Assembly (NCBI GenBank): GCA_020746835.1
Contig: JAGPNK010000009.1
Location: 2,020,970-2,084,969 of the forward strand
Direction: 5' to 3'
Origin: Stachybotrys elegans
Lineage: Eukaryota; Ascomycota; Sordariomycetes; Hypocreales; Stachybotryaceae
Length of the DNA stretch: 64,000 nucleotides
The position numbers were made by a program, and so were the translations under genes. The notes below the pieces were generated by a model. That model saw only the letters and a list, made by a program, of their open reading frames with translations, was not told the DNA's origin and made no database searches. Of this stretch, positions 55,917 to 64,000 are shown piece after piece. The number at the start of each line of letters is the position of its first letter. Position 1 is the stretch's first letter.

Positions 55917-57029
55917 GCGGCTTAGTAATTCCTCTAAAACCAGGCTGATGGTTTGGTTTCCACCAATAAGATTGACTTCTTCCGCTCTTCACTGTCACCA
56001 GCCACCGCATGGCCCCTACCTCGCTACACAGAAGGAGATGCTCAGTTTGCATATTCTTGGTTCAGGGCCAAGCAAGGTTAATAAATTCAGTGGTCCACGC
56101 CATGGCATACTATGGATTAAATAATACTTGAGCTACTTCGATGAAGACCTACTACATCCCTTGATGTGTCTGAACTAATAATTTGCAGAGCGGGCGAAGA
56201 GTTGGTAATGCGGGGGTAGAGAATCGTGCCTTGGCGATAATAAGCTTCCTATGGTTAGCTTTCTTTGCACTGTGGGCTGGCTACGGCCAATCTATCTCGC
56301 TGCGTCAGTTTTTACATTACTTATCATTACAACCCTTCCATTGTCAGCACGCTGATTGGAATAAGCGGCCTATGTTATCAGGCGTGGTATGAGATCTTGG
56401 TGAGCTGTCGGCTGGAAAGAATGGCACTAAGACGCGTCTTGGATAAAAATACAGCCATTCCCAAGAAGGCAAGTCATTCCTTCCAATGTGACAAATCACC
56501 CACATGAAAGCGTCTTTTCCTGGCCCCATTCCTGGCTGAATGAGCTCCCCACTATGTCTCAAAACAATAGCAAACAATAGGAAACATAGCAAACAATCAT
56601 GTAGCTGAACCAATGAAATTTTCACCGCAGCCATAGCCCTGCGGCTGAAGGGTACAAATAGCTGTACTCCTCGACCTCTTGTACTTTACTTTCTTGTTCT
56701 GCTGTTTTATCTGCCAACAAGCGAGACGTTTGCCATGTCAGCGTATACGATCATTTCTCACTCCCGCCTCCCAAGCAGTAGCATCGATATGGCTTCCACA
56801 AGTCCTCATCGTGACAGTGACGACTTGGAAGGCCTTATGAACCCTCCCATTTGCTTGCAACCCCAAACACCTGGGGCACGCCTAGCCTTGCTCTACCTCT
56901 TCTGTCTCAGCTTCTCACTTGCAACCACACCTTACCAGCTCTTAGCCAAGATATTGTGGATGTCTCCACAGCAGCGGCAATGAACCGCTGGCCTGATATA
57001 AGATCAAATCCTTTGCAATTACCCAATCT
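55917..57029. other. Interval with only a possible velvet 5' end
   Basis: No domain is recognised before 57030. An ATG at 56789 opens a Ser/Pro-containing stretch (MASTSPHRDSDDLEGLM) that could be the N-terminus of the velvet relic. A pyrimidine-rich leader precedes it. Confidence 0.35.
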
Positions 57030-57630
57030 CCTGGGGAGTGGAGAAGATCAGTCTTGGGAGACATTGCATTCCGACTAAAGATCCACGATCAGCCCAGATG
57101 CGCCAGGTCCTGCGGGCTGGTGAGAATGACAGGCGACCGATTGATCCAGCACCAATAGTCGAACTCGTCATCGAGAGTACCAGACTATCCGATTCTGAGG
57201 TCAGAAATATCGATGCTTTGGGGCTACGTCATGCACTGCTCGATTCTCGATGAGAGTGGAGAGCAAGATGTCTCGCGCAAGGCCGAATTGGAGTATGATC
57301 GCCCAAACCTTCTAATGGGCTCAGCCACTGCGACGCCCTCGGTCGTCAAGGATGGAAATGGAAGGAAGGCTGCTTCTTTGTCTTTAATGACCTTTCGTGC
57401 CGTACGACCGGATCCTACAGACTGATGTTTAGGGTCGTCATGATCGCCACGGAGCCGAGGGTACATCATCTGGCCCGAGAAGCGCCGCCCTTCCTGGCCA
57501 CAGTCAAAAGCGACATCTTAATGTCTACAACGCAAAAGAATTTCCCGGCGTTAGCGAACTCTCGGCCCTGGCACTCTCGATCAAGGCTCAGGGCTGCATC
57601 AAACGAAGACAAGTCAGGAATCTGCATTAA
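57030..57630 (+). pseudogene. Velvet-domain regulator relic
   Basis: Plus-strand blocks match velvet-family proteins (VeA/VelB/VosA). ENDRRPIDPAPIVELVIES (about 57124-57180) is the diagnostic block, followed by VMHCSILDESGEQ and YDRPNLLMGSATATPSVVKD (57220-57350). GCFFVFNDLSCRTTGSYRL and PPFLATVKSD continue in a second frame. NVYNAKEFPGVSELSALAL and IKAQGCIKRRQVR in a third frame reach a stop at 57630. Two or more single-base shifts break an otherwise well-preserved domain. Intact velvet proteins are NF-kB-like DNA-binding regulators of development and secondary metabolism; this copy cannot serve as one. Confidence 0.75.
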
Positions 57631-57789
57631 AACCTTTCTGAGTCTTGTTGAGAACCATCCAGCCGCTTGGTTCCACTACGATGCCTGGTTTAAAGCCTGA
57701 TAGGCAGAGGGGCGTGAAAAGCCATCCAAATATGTTCTGTATCGATTTATGCAGAATTGAACGGAACGGCGTTTCAAGGACTTATCTAG

Positions 57790-58620
57790 TCATGGTGTAC
57801 AATATGGGTGTCTAGTAGCAATTCACTATCACCATGATCGCAATGGTATCGCGGGTGTGAGCTGTTGTGCTTCACTTCCTTCGAATGAAGATTCTTCTTC
57901 CGCGCCTCCCTCGACGCCACAAAACAAGGGACAGGATTTGAGGTATGTTCCTGATGATGAATTATCTCTTGTTCGAATCGCATTATAGGTATGGATAGGA
58001 ACGGTTGATCAGACTTTTGGGGGATCTGAATGTCAGATTCCCCCAACTCACCCTGATTATCCAGGTTCCATTTCCGAATGATTGCCGCAACACTACGTCC
58101 GATTGAAGGCGTTCACCTGCCCACATATTAGCCTGGAATCAGGACAGAAGACCAATATAACGTTCATATGGGCCGGTCTCGGTCTCCATCATAGACCGCA
58201 TATCGTGCGAGAATGCCTTCGCCACAGAGGCAGCAGTGGCTGCGGCAAAGTCTTGCCAGCTTTGTTCTTTGGCTATCTGCATAGTCACAGATCCCCTGAA
58301 ACAATGCACGGAACCTCATCCCATGCTCCCGCACCTTCCATCTCGAATGCGATGAGATCGTGTTCGGCGGCGATGCGATCTCGATCCTCCCCGCTCTTCA
58401 TGACTGTATTGCCGGACCCATGCAACGATGAAGATCGCTGGACTGAAATCTCCCTTCGATAAGTCCTCAAAACGCTGTCGCACAACCAGAATAGCAGGAT
58501 CACATCCAGCTTCGACGCACGAGGCCTTGGAGCCGACTCGCAGAACACGACAGGGTTATTATCGCATACGCTGCATCCCTTCTGATGTCTATGCGTATAT
58601 TGTGGAGGGTATAGCTTGTC
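57790..58620 (-). pseudogene. PNP/UDP-phosphorylase-like domain relic
   Basis: On the minus strand GSGNTVMKSGEDRDRIAAEH, then IAFEMEGAGAWDEVPCIV (58400-58300) is the conserved substrate-binding block (the FEMEGAG motif) of nucleoside-phosphorylase-like domains found at the N-terminus of many fungal NLRs. After a frame change the usual continuation reads SWQDFAAATAASVAKAF (about 58255-58205), then a linker. Several frame changes and stops follow. It points away from the NB-ARC/TPR fragment starting at 58690, although in intact genes PNP domains precede NB-ARC on the same strand. Confidence 0.7.
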
Positions 58621-58689
58621 TTCCTTCGTTCCACGGTATTGGTAATTAGCTCGGCGTCGTTTTTTCTTGGCAGTTACTTGTAAATGCTT

Positions 58690-59870
58690 CAGGTGCTTCG
58701 AAGCCTCCGTGGTATCGAGGTGCAGTCCATGGCTATAGAGGAGGCGACGATGCTCTTGGCAAGGGCTAAAGGTGACCCTTCAGCTATGGAGGAGGTGCAG
58801 GATAAGGCGGAAGGAGTGGATGCTCTTCTATAAGAGTTGCAACGCCTTCCGCTGGTAATCTCGCAAGCAGACGCCTATATGCGGCGAATGCCCATGACCG
58901 CCAAGGAATACCTTTCTCTGCTCAGGCAAGGCAAGACCCGATGGGAGGTGCTGAGAGTGAGCGAGACAGACCGACATCGACGGCCGGAGGTGTCGAACAG
59001 CGTGCTTGAGACATGGAGGATCTCGACAGAGCGGATCCGGGTCGAGAGCGAGATATCGTACCAGTTGCTGCATGTGGTTGCATACGTGGATAGTCTGGAC
59101 ATACCGCACGAGTTGTTGGTGGCAGCTGCTAGTCGATGCGACACTGATGACAAAGACTCACCTAGACAAGCTTCAGAGCTTGAGGTCCCACAAGCTATCG
59201 CACGACTAAAAGAATTTTATTTTCTCCGCCTGCGTCAGACCGATAATGGCGACCGAAGATACGAGATGCACAAGCTCATGCAAGAGGCTACACGATATGG
59301 GCTAAGGGTAAGGGGCTCCGTAGTTATAATGATTGGTAATGCATCGGCATTAGGGGCAGATAATGGACCAGGAGACGATGAGGCATATTACTGTGGCAGG
59401 GCGCTAAAGGTAGTGGACGGCCTTTTCCCGTTAACAGAACCGGCCTATTGGGCACGATGCGAGGAGTACATGACGCATGCGATTCAAGTAGGAGAGTGGG
59501 CGGAGGCGAGCGGCAGAGAAACTGGGACAGCAGCTCTGCTTGCCAGAGTATGGGGCTTTCTACATGATCGAGGCCGATGGAGAGAGAAAAAGCCAGTGGA
59601 CAATCGTGCGCGGGGTCTTTGGCAGAATGCGCTTAGGGAAAGCATCCCGATACGATCAGCAGCATGACGGTGACATACCATTCACAGGGCCGATATGACG
59701 AAGCTGAGCGCCTCCATCAGACCCCTTTAGACCTCCGTCAACTTATTCCCGGGGAAAGCCATCCTGGTACGATGCAAAGTATAGAGTATCTCGCCTCAAC
59801 ACGGGAGGCGCTACAACAATTTCCGTCTCTCACAGAACCTCTGCATCTTTGGTAATCACGCAAGAGGATA
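58690..59870 (+). pseudogene. NB-ARC/TPR fragment (C-terminal half)
   Basis: Begins inside the ARC region (IEEATMLLARAKGD) with a TAA at about 58831, then LQRLPLVISQADAYMRRM, RHRRPEVSNSVLETWRISTE, LLHVVAYVDSLDIPHELLVA, AIARLKEFYFLRLR and YEMHKLMQEATRYGLR (the usual block before the TPRs). It ends with one TPR-like unit (VTYHSQGRYDEAERLHQ) in another frame. The 276-codon stretch from 58837 to 59667 is undamaged, but the P-loop half is missing. It is a clear paralogue of the relic at 53691-55916, in inverted orientation. Confidence 0.7.
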
Positions 59871-60151
59871 AAACGAAAGGACAGCAGAAGCTGGGTTCAA
59901 GTCCTTTGCGGGAGGCTATGCGTAGGAAAGCTGGTAACTTTCGCAAATCGAGGTTCTCGTGAACATAAGGGCCTTGCCGAATTTGCATCTTACCTGGGTG
60001 GCTATATCTATTTCTACTCAACTAGCGGGCAGAGTGATTAATGAGATTCTTTTGTGCTCGTTACTGCACGTATAATGTGTACATGTGTAAGTGTGCCATT
60101 GTTGGGTGACGAGGTAATGAATCGATATGCTACTCCGCCCTATGTCTGCTA

Positions 60152-62095
60152 TCATGGTCGGACTGCTTGCAGCGCTCGTGGCCAGGGAAACACTACTTCA
60201 GTGCGTGGGCACTTCTCAAAGAAGCACATGCCAAACACCCAGTTGCAGATACGGAGATGCGGCGGTCTATCCGTGCCTCGAGGTCCTTCGAGCTTGACAT
60301 CAAATGAGACATGACGGTCGATATCATTAGTGTCTTGGGAATCTGAGCCACGATCGCGGGGCCATGCTGAAGTAAAGACAAACGCTGCCGGATTTGCATT
60401 GTCCGCGCTCTTATTCTCAGAAGACCATACAAAGACCGCACGGTACCGTGCTGGCTGTCCCGTTGGATCCCAAATACTGCCCAGTCTCAGTTTTCGGCGT
60501 GCGCGGATCGCTGCTGCTAGCTCAGAGGCCATGCGGTGGAGGTACATGTCAGAAAAAGAATCGTAATTGTCTCCGGCGTTAGCGTCAGTGGCGAGGTATT
60601 TATCAATCCGACCGGCAAGAACGGGATAATTCAGATTATGCAGGCAGAAAACGAGCTGCAGAAGGCGCTTTCGCTGATTCAATGATAGTCGGCCCCGCGG
60701 ATTATCGATCCACGGTAACTTTCGCCTAAACATTGATGTGTCAATGACGCGGCCAAGTTTCCACAGATGGCCCTTTGCTAAAATACCGTCTGGTGTTAAC
60801 TCCACGTTGGTCAATCGACAGCCCTTGTAAAATGTTAGTCTCCGGTCCTCGTCTTCAGGTGCGGCAAAGGCTTTGAACAGCCGCTCCTTGAGGAAATCCG
60901 AAGCTGTTAGCAGGGCCACTGGTTGGAGGTCGTCGTCATTGTTGTCAAGAATCTCGCCATTGAGTAAACACATAGCCAGCACCGACAGACTGAGACTTTC
61001 ACGCTGTTGATTGAGCGCTTCACTGTCTAACCGCACTGAGTATTGGCAGCAGTTTGCAACAATGGCGAGCCGGTCCCACGGTAACAACAAGTCTCGCGCC
61101 TCTATGTCAGCAATGACAGCCTGTGTCATTGCGCTTGATTTTGGCAGCATGACTTTATACCTTCCAGCCGCTCGGAGCATATTATCAACCCAACAAGTCT
61201 CAACTGGCGGCAACTTTTCTGCCACGTTGCGCAGCGCCATGCATAGCCGTGTCGCCTCTGTAGAGAATATGTGGGAGCTCACGCATAGCTCTCCCGGTAT
61301 TTTACCAAACACAGGATGCTTTAATTTCTGCTGCTCCAAGGATGGATTGTGCGGGATCAGCAAGCGCATCCTCTGCCCGCCGCGGTAGTTCTCTTGAAAT
61401 GTCCAGGCGCGAGACCACCAAGGTTCCTGGGTAATCTCAAGAAGCAGCCACAGAGCCCTTCTCGCCTTGTGAACAGGAGTCGCGACTGAGAGTTGATCCT
61501 CGGAATTACCGTGGACAAGATGCCCTGAAAGGATGCGTGCTAGAAGGTGAAGATCTGATTCAGTCTGTAGGGGGCGACTTAGTAGCGCGAGAGGATGCTT
61601 GCTGCACTGGTAGACGAGGTCCATAGCTTGAATAGCATCACGTTTCTGGGCGCACTGAATATCGTGGGTGCACGGAAGATCGCATGTGTCTTGGCGGATG
61701 CAGTGCTGGTCGATCCAGAAGAACTGGACATTCGCATAGTGCATGTAGGCGACAACGCGATCAAAGACGCAATTTCGCACTTTTGAAGGTTTGACTTGAT
61801 CGTCATCCCAGCCCTCAACCCAGTACCGTCCACATTCGCAATCTTCATAGTGCGAAGGCTTCCAGGTATAAGACACCGCCACATACTGTTGCTCACAGAA
61901 AGCGTCAATAGTCGTCCGGTATATTCGTGAACCCTTTGGTTTGAGACATGTGAGGCAGCGGACGAAAGAGAGATACTTGGTGTGTTTCCGTTGGTTGTGC
62001 TTGCTCCCAATGTCGACAAGCTGCGAAACTATGGATTTTTGGTGGGGTAGGCTCAGTTCTTCGAGCGTTCGGTCCTTGTCATCCTTGTTGTCCAT
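60152..62095 (-). CDS. HET-domain protein (divergent subtype)
   Basis: An intact 647-codon frame with ATG at 62095. The HET core starts at about residue 70: YVAVSYTWKPSHYE replaces the usual LSYVWG block, and FFWIDQHCIRQD replaces W-D-C-I-N-Q. Then follow the helix AIQAMDLVYQCSKHPLALLS and the block WWSRAWTFQENYRGG, which is well conserved in the family. A Cys-His-rich insertion (CDLPCTHDIQC) lies between core blocks. The C-terminal half has no known domain. The product is probably a cell-death-associated incompatibility factor like the other two HET proteins here, although it is only distantly related to them. It is divergent from the C2H2/lipase gene, with a 612 bp shared upstream region. 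Confidence 0.85.
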   Translation of the reverse strand: MDNKDDKDRTLEELSLPHQKSIVSQLVDIGSKHNQRKHTKYLSFVRCLTCLKPKGSRIYRTTIDAFCEQQYVAVSYTWKPSHYEDCECGRYWVEGWDDDQVKPSKVRNCVFDRVVAYMHYANVQFFWIDQHCIRQDTCDLPCTHDIQCAQKRDAIQAMDLVYQCSKHPLALLSRPLQTESDLHLLARILSGHLVHGNSEDQLSVATPVHKARRALWLLLEITQEPWWSRAWTFQENYRGGQRMRLLIPHNPSLEQQKLKHPVFGKIPGELCVSSHIFSTEATRLCMALRNVAEKLPPVETCWVDNMLRAAGRYKVMLPKSSAMTQAVIADIEARDLLLPWDRLAIVANCCQYSVRLDSEALNQQRESLSLSVLAMCLLNGEILDNNDDDLQPVALLTASDFLKERLFKAFAAPEDEDRRLTFYKGCRLTNVELTPDGILAKGHLWKLGRVIDTSMFRRKLPWIDNPRGRLSLNQRKRLLQLVFCLHNLNYPVLAGRIDKYLATDANAGDNYDSFSDMYLHRMASELAAAIRARRKLRLGSIWDPTGQPARYRAVFVWSSENKSADNANPAAFVFTSAWPRDRGSDSQDTNDIDRHVSFDVKLEGPRGTDRPPHLRICNWVFGMCFFEKCPRTEVVFPWPRALQAVRP

Positions 62096-62707
62096 TGTGC
62101 TGTCTCGTAATAGGGACCAAGCTACCGAGAGTGGCGTTTATATTTATTGCAAATAAATCTACAGGACGATGAATTAGTCAAGCAGCTGGCCTAATGCCAG
62201 GTTACCTGAGAGATATTGACGCGATGACCCCGCTAAGGCTCTGGCTTGCATGGTGCCCAACGACAGCGTATGCGTCGTGCCATCAAAGAGTGGGGAGGGT
62301 CGAGCTACCTGTTAGTGGAGAAGTCTATAGCAGGCAGGTGGCGCCTTTGTGCTCAATATATCACCCCCTTTAGTGTCATAGAGATGTGCTGTGTTCGATT
62401 GCACGATTAAATAAACAGCTATTCCTGGTTCTCAGTAGAAGGAGGCATGCTTTCATACCCGAATCCTAAGAGCATAACCTGAAACAATAGGTCGTAAACT
62501 CGTCGCTACCTGGCTCTACTTGATGAGGCAATCTCTGTTAGGCATCCACGCCGTTAGGCCGGCTTCGTCGGACCTCGTGTGCACTCACCAACCAATGATC
62601 TTAGGCTGCTTCGGGTTCTGAGCATAAGCTTGGACAGTTTCAACGAGTGATTTTTGAACCAATGTTTCAGTATCCATGGTTCGCGTAGGCTGCACTAAGG
62701 TGGGGTA
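62096..62707. other. Shared upstream region of two divergent genes
   Basis: Contains no recognisable gene. It separates the HET gene (minus) from the C2H2/lipase gene (plus) and should hold both promoters. Confidence 0.5.
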
Positions 62708-64000
62708 ATGAGGCGGGGTGTTCATGCGGCTCAACAGCCTATTTACAGAGGCCAACCTGCTACAGCCTTCCATTATCCTTGTGTTGATCACGGATGTTCA
62801 AAAATGCATTATAAATGCAACAGGTGTTCTCAGAAGTTTACTTCAGCACAAGGTTGCAAGCAGCATAAGGATACAAAGGGGCATTGGCTCTTACCACATA
62901 GGTGCGAAACATGCGATAAAGAATTCGACACCCCAACCAAAGCAGCCCAGCATATGGAATCGCTTAGACACCGGAAGCCAAACATCCCATGTCGTACCTG
63001 CGATACAAAATTTCAGGATCAGCAGGCAGCGGACCAGCACATGGCAGCCAAGGGTCACTACAAATTTAACGATACAACCTGCGTTCTTGAGAACAGCGGA
63101 AGGGAAAATGCGTCATGTCCAAGCTCCCTTCAACTTGACGGTCACGATATCAATAAAGTTGGATTCACCCATCGTGTCCGCGGTGTGCCTCTGCACTGGG
63201 ACCGCCACCAGCTCAAGAAATTTCTTGCGGACACTGGCAATGTCAAATCACCAACTGTCTTTTCACTTTTTCGAGAAGTCGATGGTAAATCGCAGACGGC
63301 TACGATCACTTGTCCACAGCACACCCGGTTCAACAGTTCGCGCGAAACGCAGGGTTTGACAATTGACCAAGATTTCCGCGGCTTCACTACTCTATACGCT
63401 CCATCTACAGAAAACCATCAGATCGAGTATGTATAGCACAGGAATATGTTTCACACTTCTAACGCTTTGGCGAATCAGTGTTATCGCGATTTCCGGTCTA
63501 GGGGGACATGCATTTGGCTCCTTCAAAGAGAGAGGCGGAGAGCATATGTGGTTGCGCGACTCGCTCTGTAATGATCTCCAGTTGAACGACGAGAAATGCG
63601 GAATCGGCAGAGTGATGATTTATGGTTACGACTCGAGAGTTGAGGCGAGTGACAGTTTTCAGAGTCTCGAAGATCTCGCGAATTCTCTCCGTTTCAAGTC
63701 ACGCCAAATCGCCGCTAATAAGCCAATAATCTTCATTGCGCATAGCTTAGGTGGACTCATACTTAAAGAGGTAGGCCTTCACAAAACAAAAGAATAAGGC
63801 AGGGACAAGTCTGACAAAACAGATGCTTATTTTGCTATCCAAATCCGATTCTGACAGAGATCGAAGCCTTCTAAGATTGGTATGCGGAATCGCCTTTTTC
63901 GGTGTGCCAAATAGTGGCATGGATGTTGAATCGCTCATCCCTATGGTGACAGACAGTCCCAATAGAGCTCTGGTCGAGTCTTTGAGCCAGCTGTATTCAC
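62708..64000 (+). CDS. C2H2-finger/SERAC1-type lipase protein (cut by window end)
   Basis: Exon 1 is 62708-63426, exon 2 is 63479-63770 and exon 3 runs from 63823 past the end; donors are GTATGT and GTAGGC, and phases match. Residues 35-120 hold three fingers of C-x2-C-x12-H-x5-H type (YKCNRCSQKFTS, HRCETCDKEFDT, IPCRTCDTKFQD). Next come a linker (VGFTHRVRGVPLHWDR, GFTTLYAPS) and an alpha/beta-hydrolase with AISGLGGHAFGSFKER, MIYGYDSRVEASDSFQSLED and the nucleophile elbow IFIAHSLGGLILKE (GHSxG-like HSLGG), then GIAFFGVPNSGMD. SERAC1-like lipase domains often sit in front of NACHT or ankyrin modules in fungal NLR-like proteins, so more domains may follow. No damage is visible. Confidence 0.8.

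Noticed and set aside
1..64000. Secondary-metabolite cluster
   Set aside because: An FAD oxidase, MDR reductase, SDR, hydrolase and velvet relic are present, but no PKS, NRPS, terpene cyclase or P450 is seen and the genes are far apart.
1..64000. tRNA, rRNA or CRISPR features
   Set aside because: I saw no cloverleaf-type sequence, rRNA core or regularly spaced direct repeats of CRISPR type; by eye a tRNA could still be missed.

Overview
The window reads as a piece of a filamentous ascomycete genome (Pezizomycotina, probably Sordariomycetes). It has short introns with GTAAGT/GTATGT donors and CTAAC-type branch points, HET-domain, ankyrin and NB-ARC/TPR genes, velvet and DUF2264 relics, and C-to-T/G-to-A damage typical of repeat-induced point mutation (RIP). 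No bacterial operon structure is present. Gene density is low and roughly half of the recognisable genes are broken, so this looks like an accessory or subtelomeric compartment. I cannot name the species.

Layout, left to right. 0-3.7 kb: no confident gene, two copies of a short dispersed repeat. 3.7-5.8 kb: intact HET gene. 6-11 kb: relic of a kinase-ankyrin-ZZ finger gene. 11.5-12.4 kb: intact membrane protein. 13-15.7 kb: fragments, including an NLR (NACHT-type) relic. 16.5-17.5 kb: intact zinc-less MDR reductase. 19-20 kb: LTR-retrotransposon gag relic. 21-23.7 kb: intact 899-residue membrane protein. 24.4-26.3 kb: ankyrin relic. 26.4-28.1 kb: intact secreted berberine-bridge-type FAD oxidase. 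29-33 kb: two protein-kinase relics, one with a HeLo-like N-terminus. 33.3-36.1 kb: a histidine-kinase relic and a largely intact fungal N-domain/ankyrin gene. 36.2-42.6 kb: a run of broken metabolic genes (alpha/beta hydrolase, SDR, DUF2264, GH88). 44.4-46.9 kb: intact HET gene running into an AT-rich tandem-repeat block. 47.2-50 kb: a hairpin and an intact five-exon DUF3435 tyrosine recombinase of the type that acts as captain of Starship giant transposons. 51-53 kb: chromodomain-like gene. 53.7-60 kb: NB-ARC/TPR, velvet and PNP/UDP-phosphorylase relics. 60-64 kb: intact HET gene and, divergent from it, a C2H2-finger/SERAC1-type lipase gene cut by the window end.

Taken together this is an allorecognition/immune-type island (three HET genes plus many NLR-type parts) that has been repeatedly invaded, rearranged and mutated. 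The best candidates for something new are (1) the captain gene with a hairpin exactly at an abrupt AT-rich/GC-normal junction, a possible left end of a Starship whose cargo would lie to the right, and (2) a family of at least four short repeats that share a 3' end, have different 5' ends and are each flanked by 11-18 bp direct repeats, the signature of a SINE-like or truncated LINE-like retroposon.
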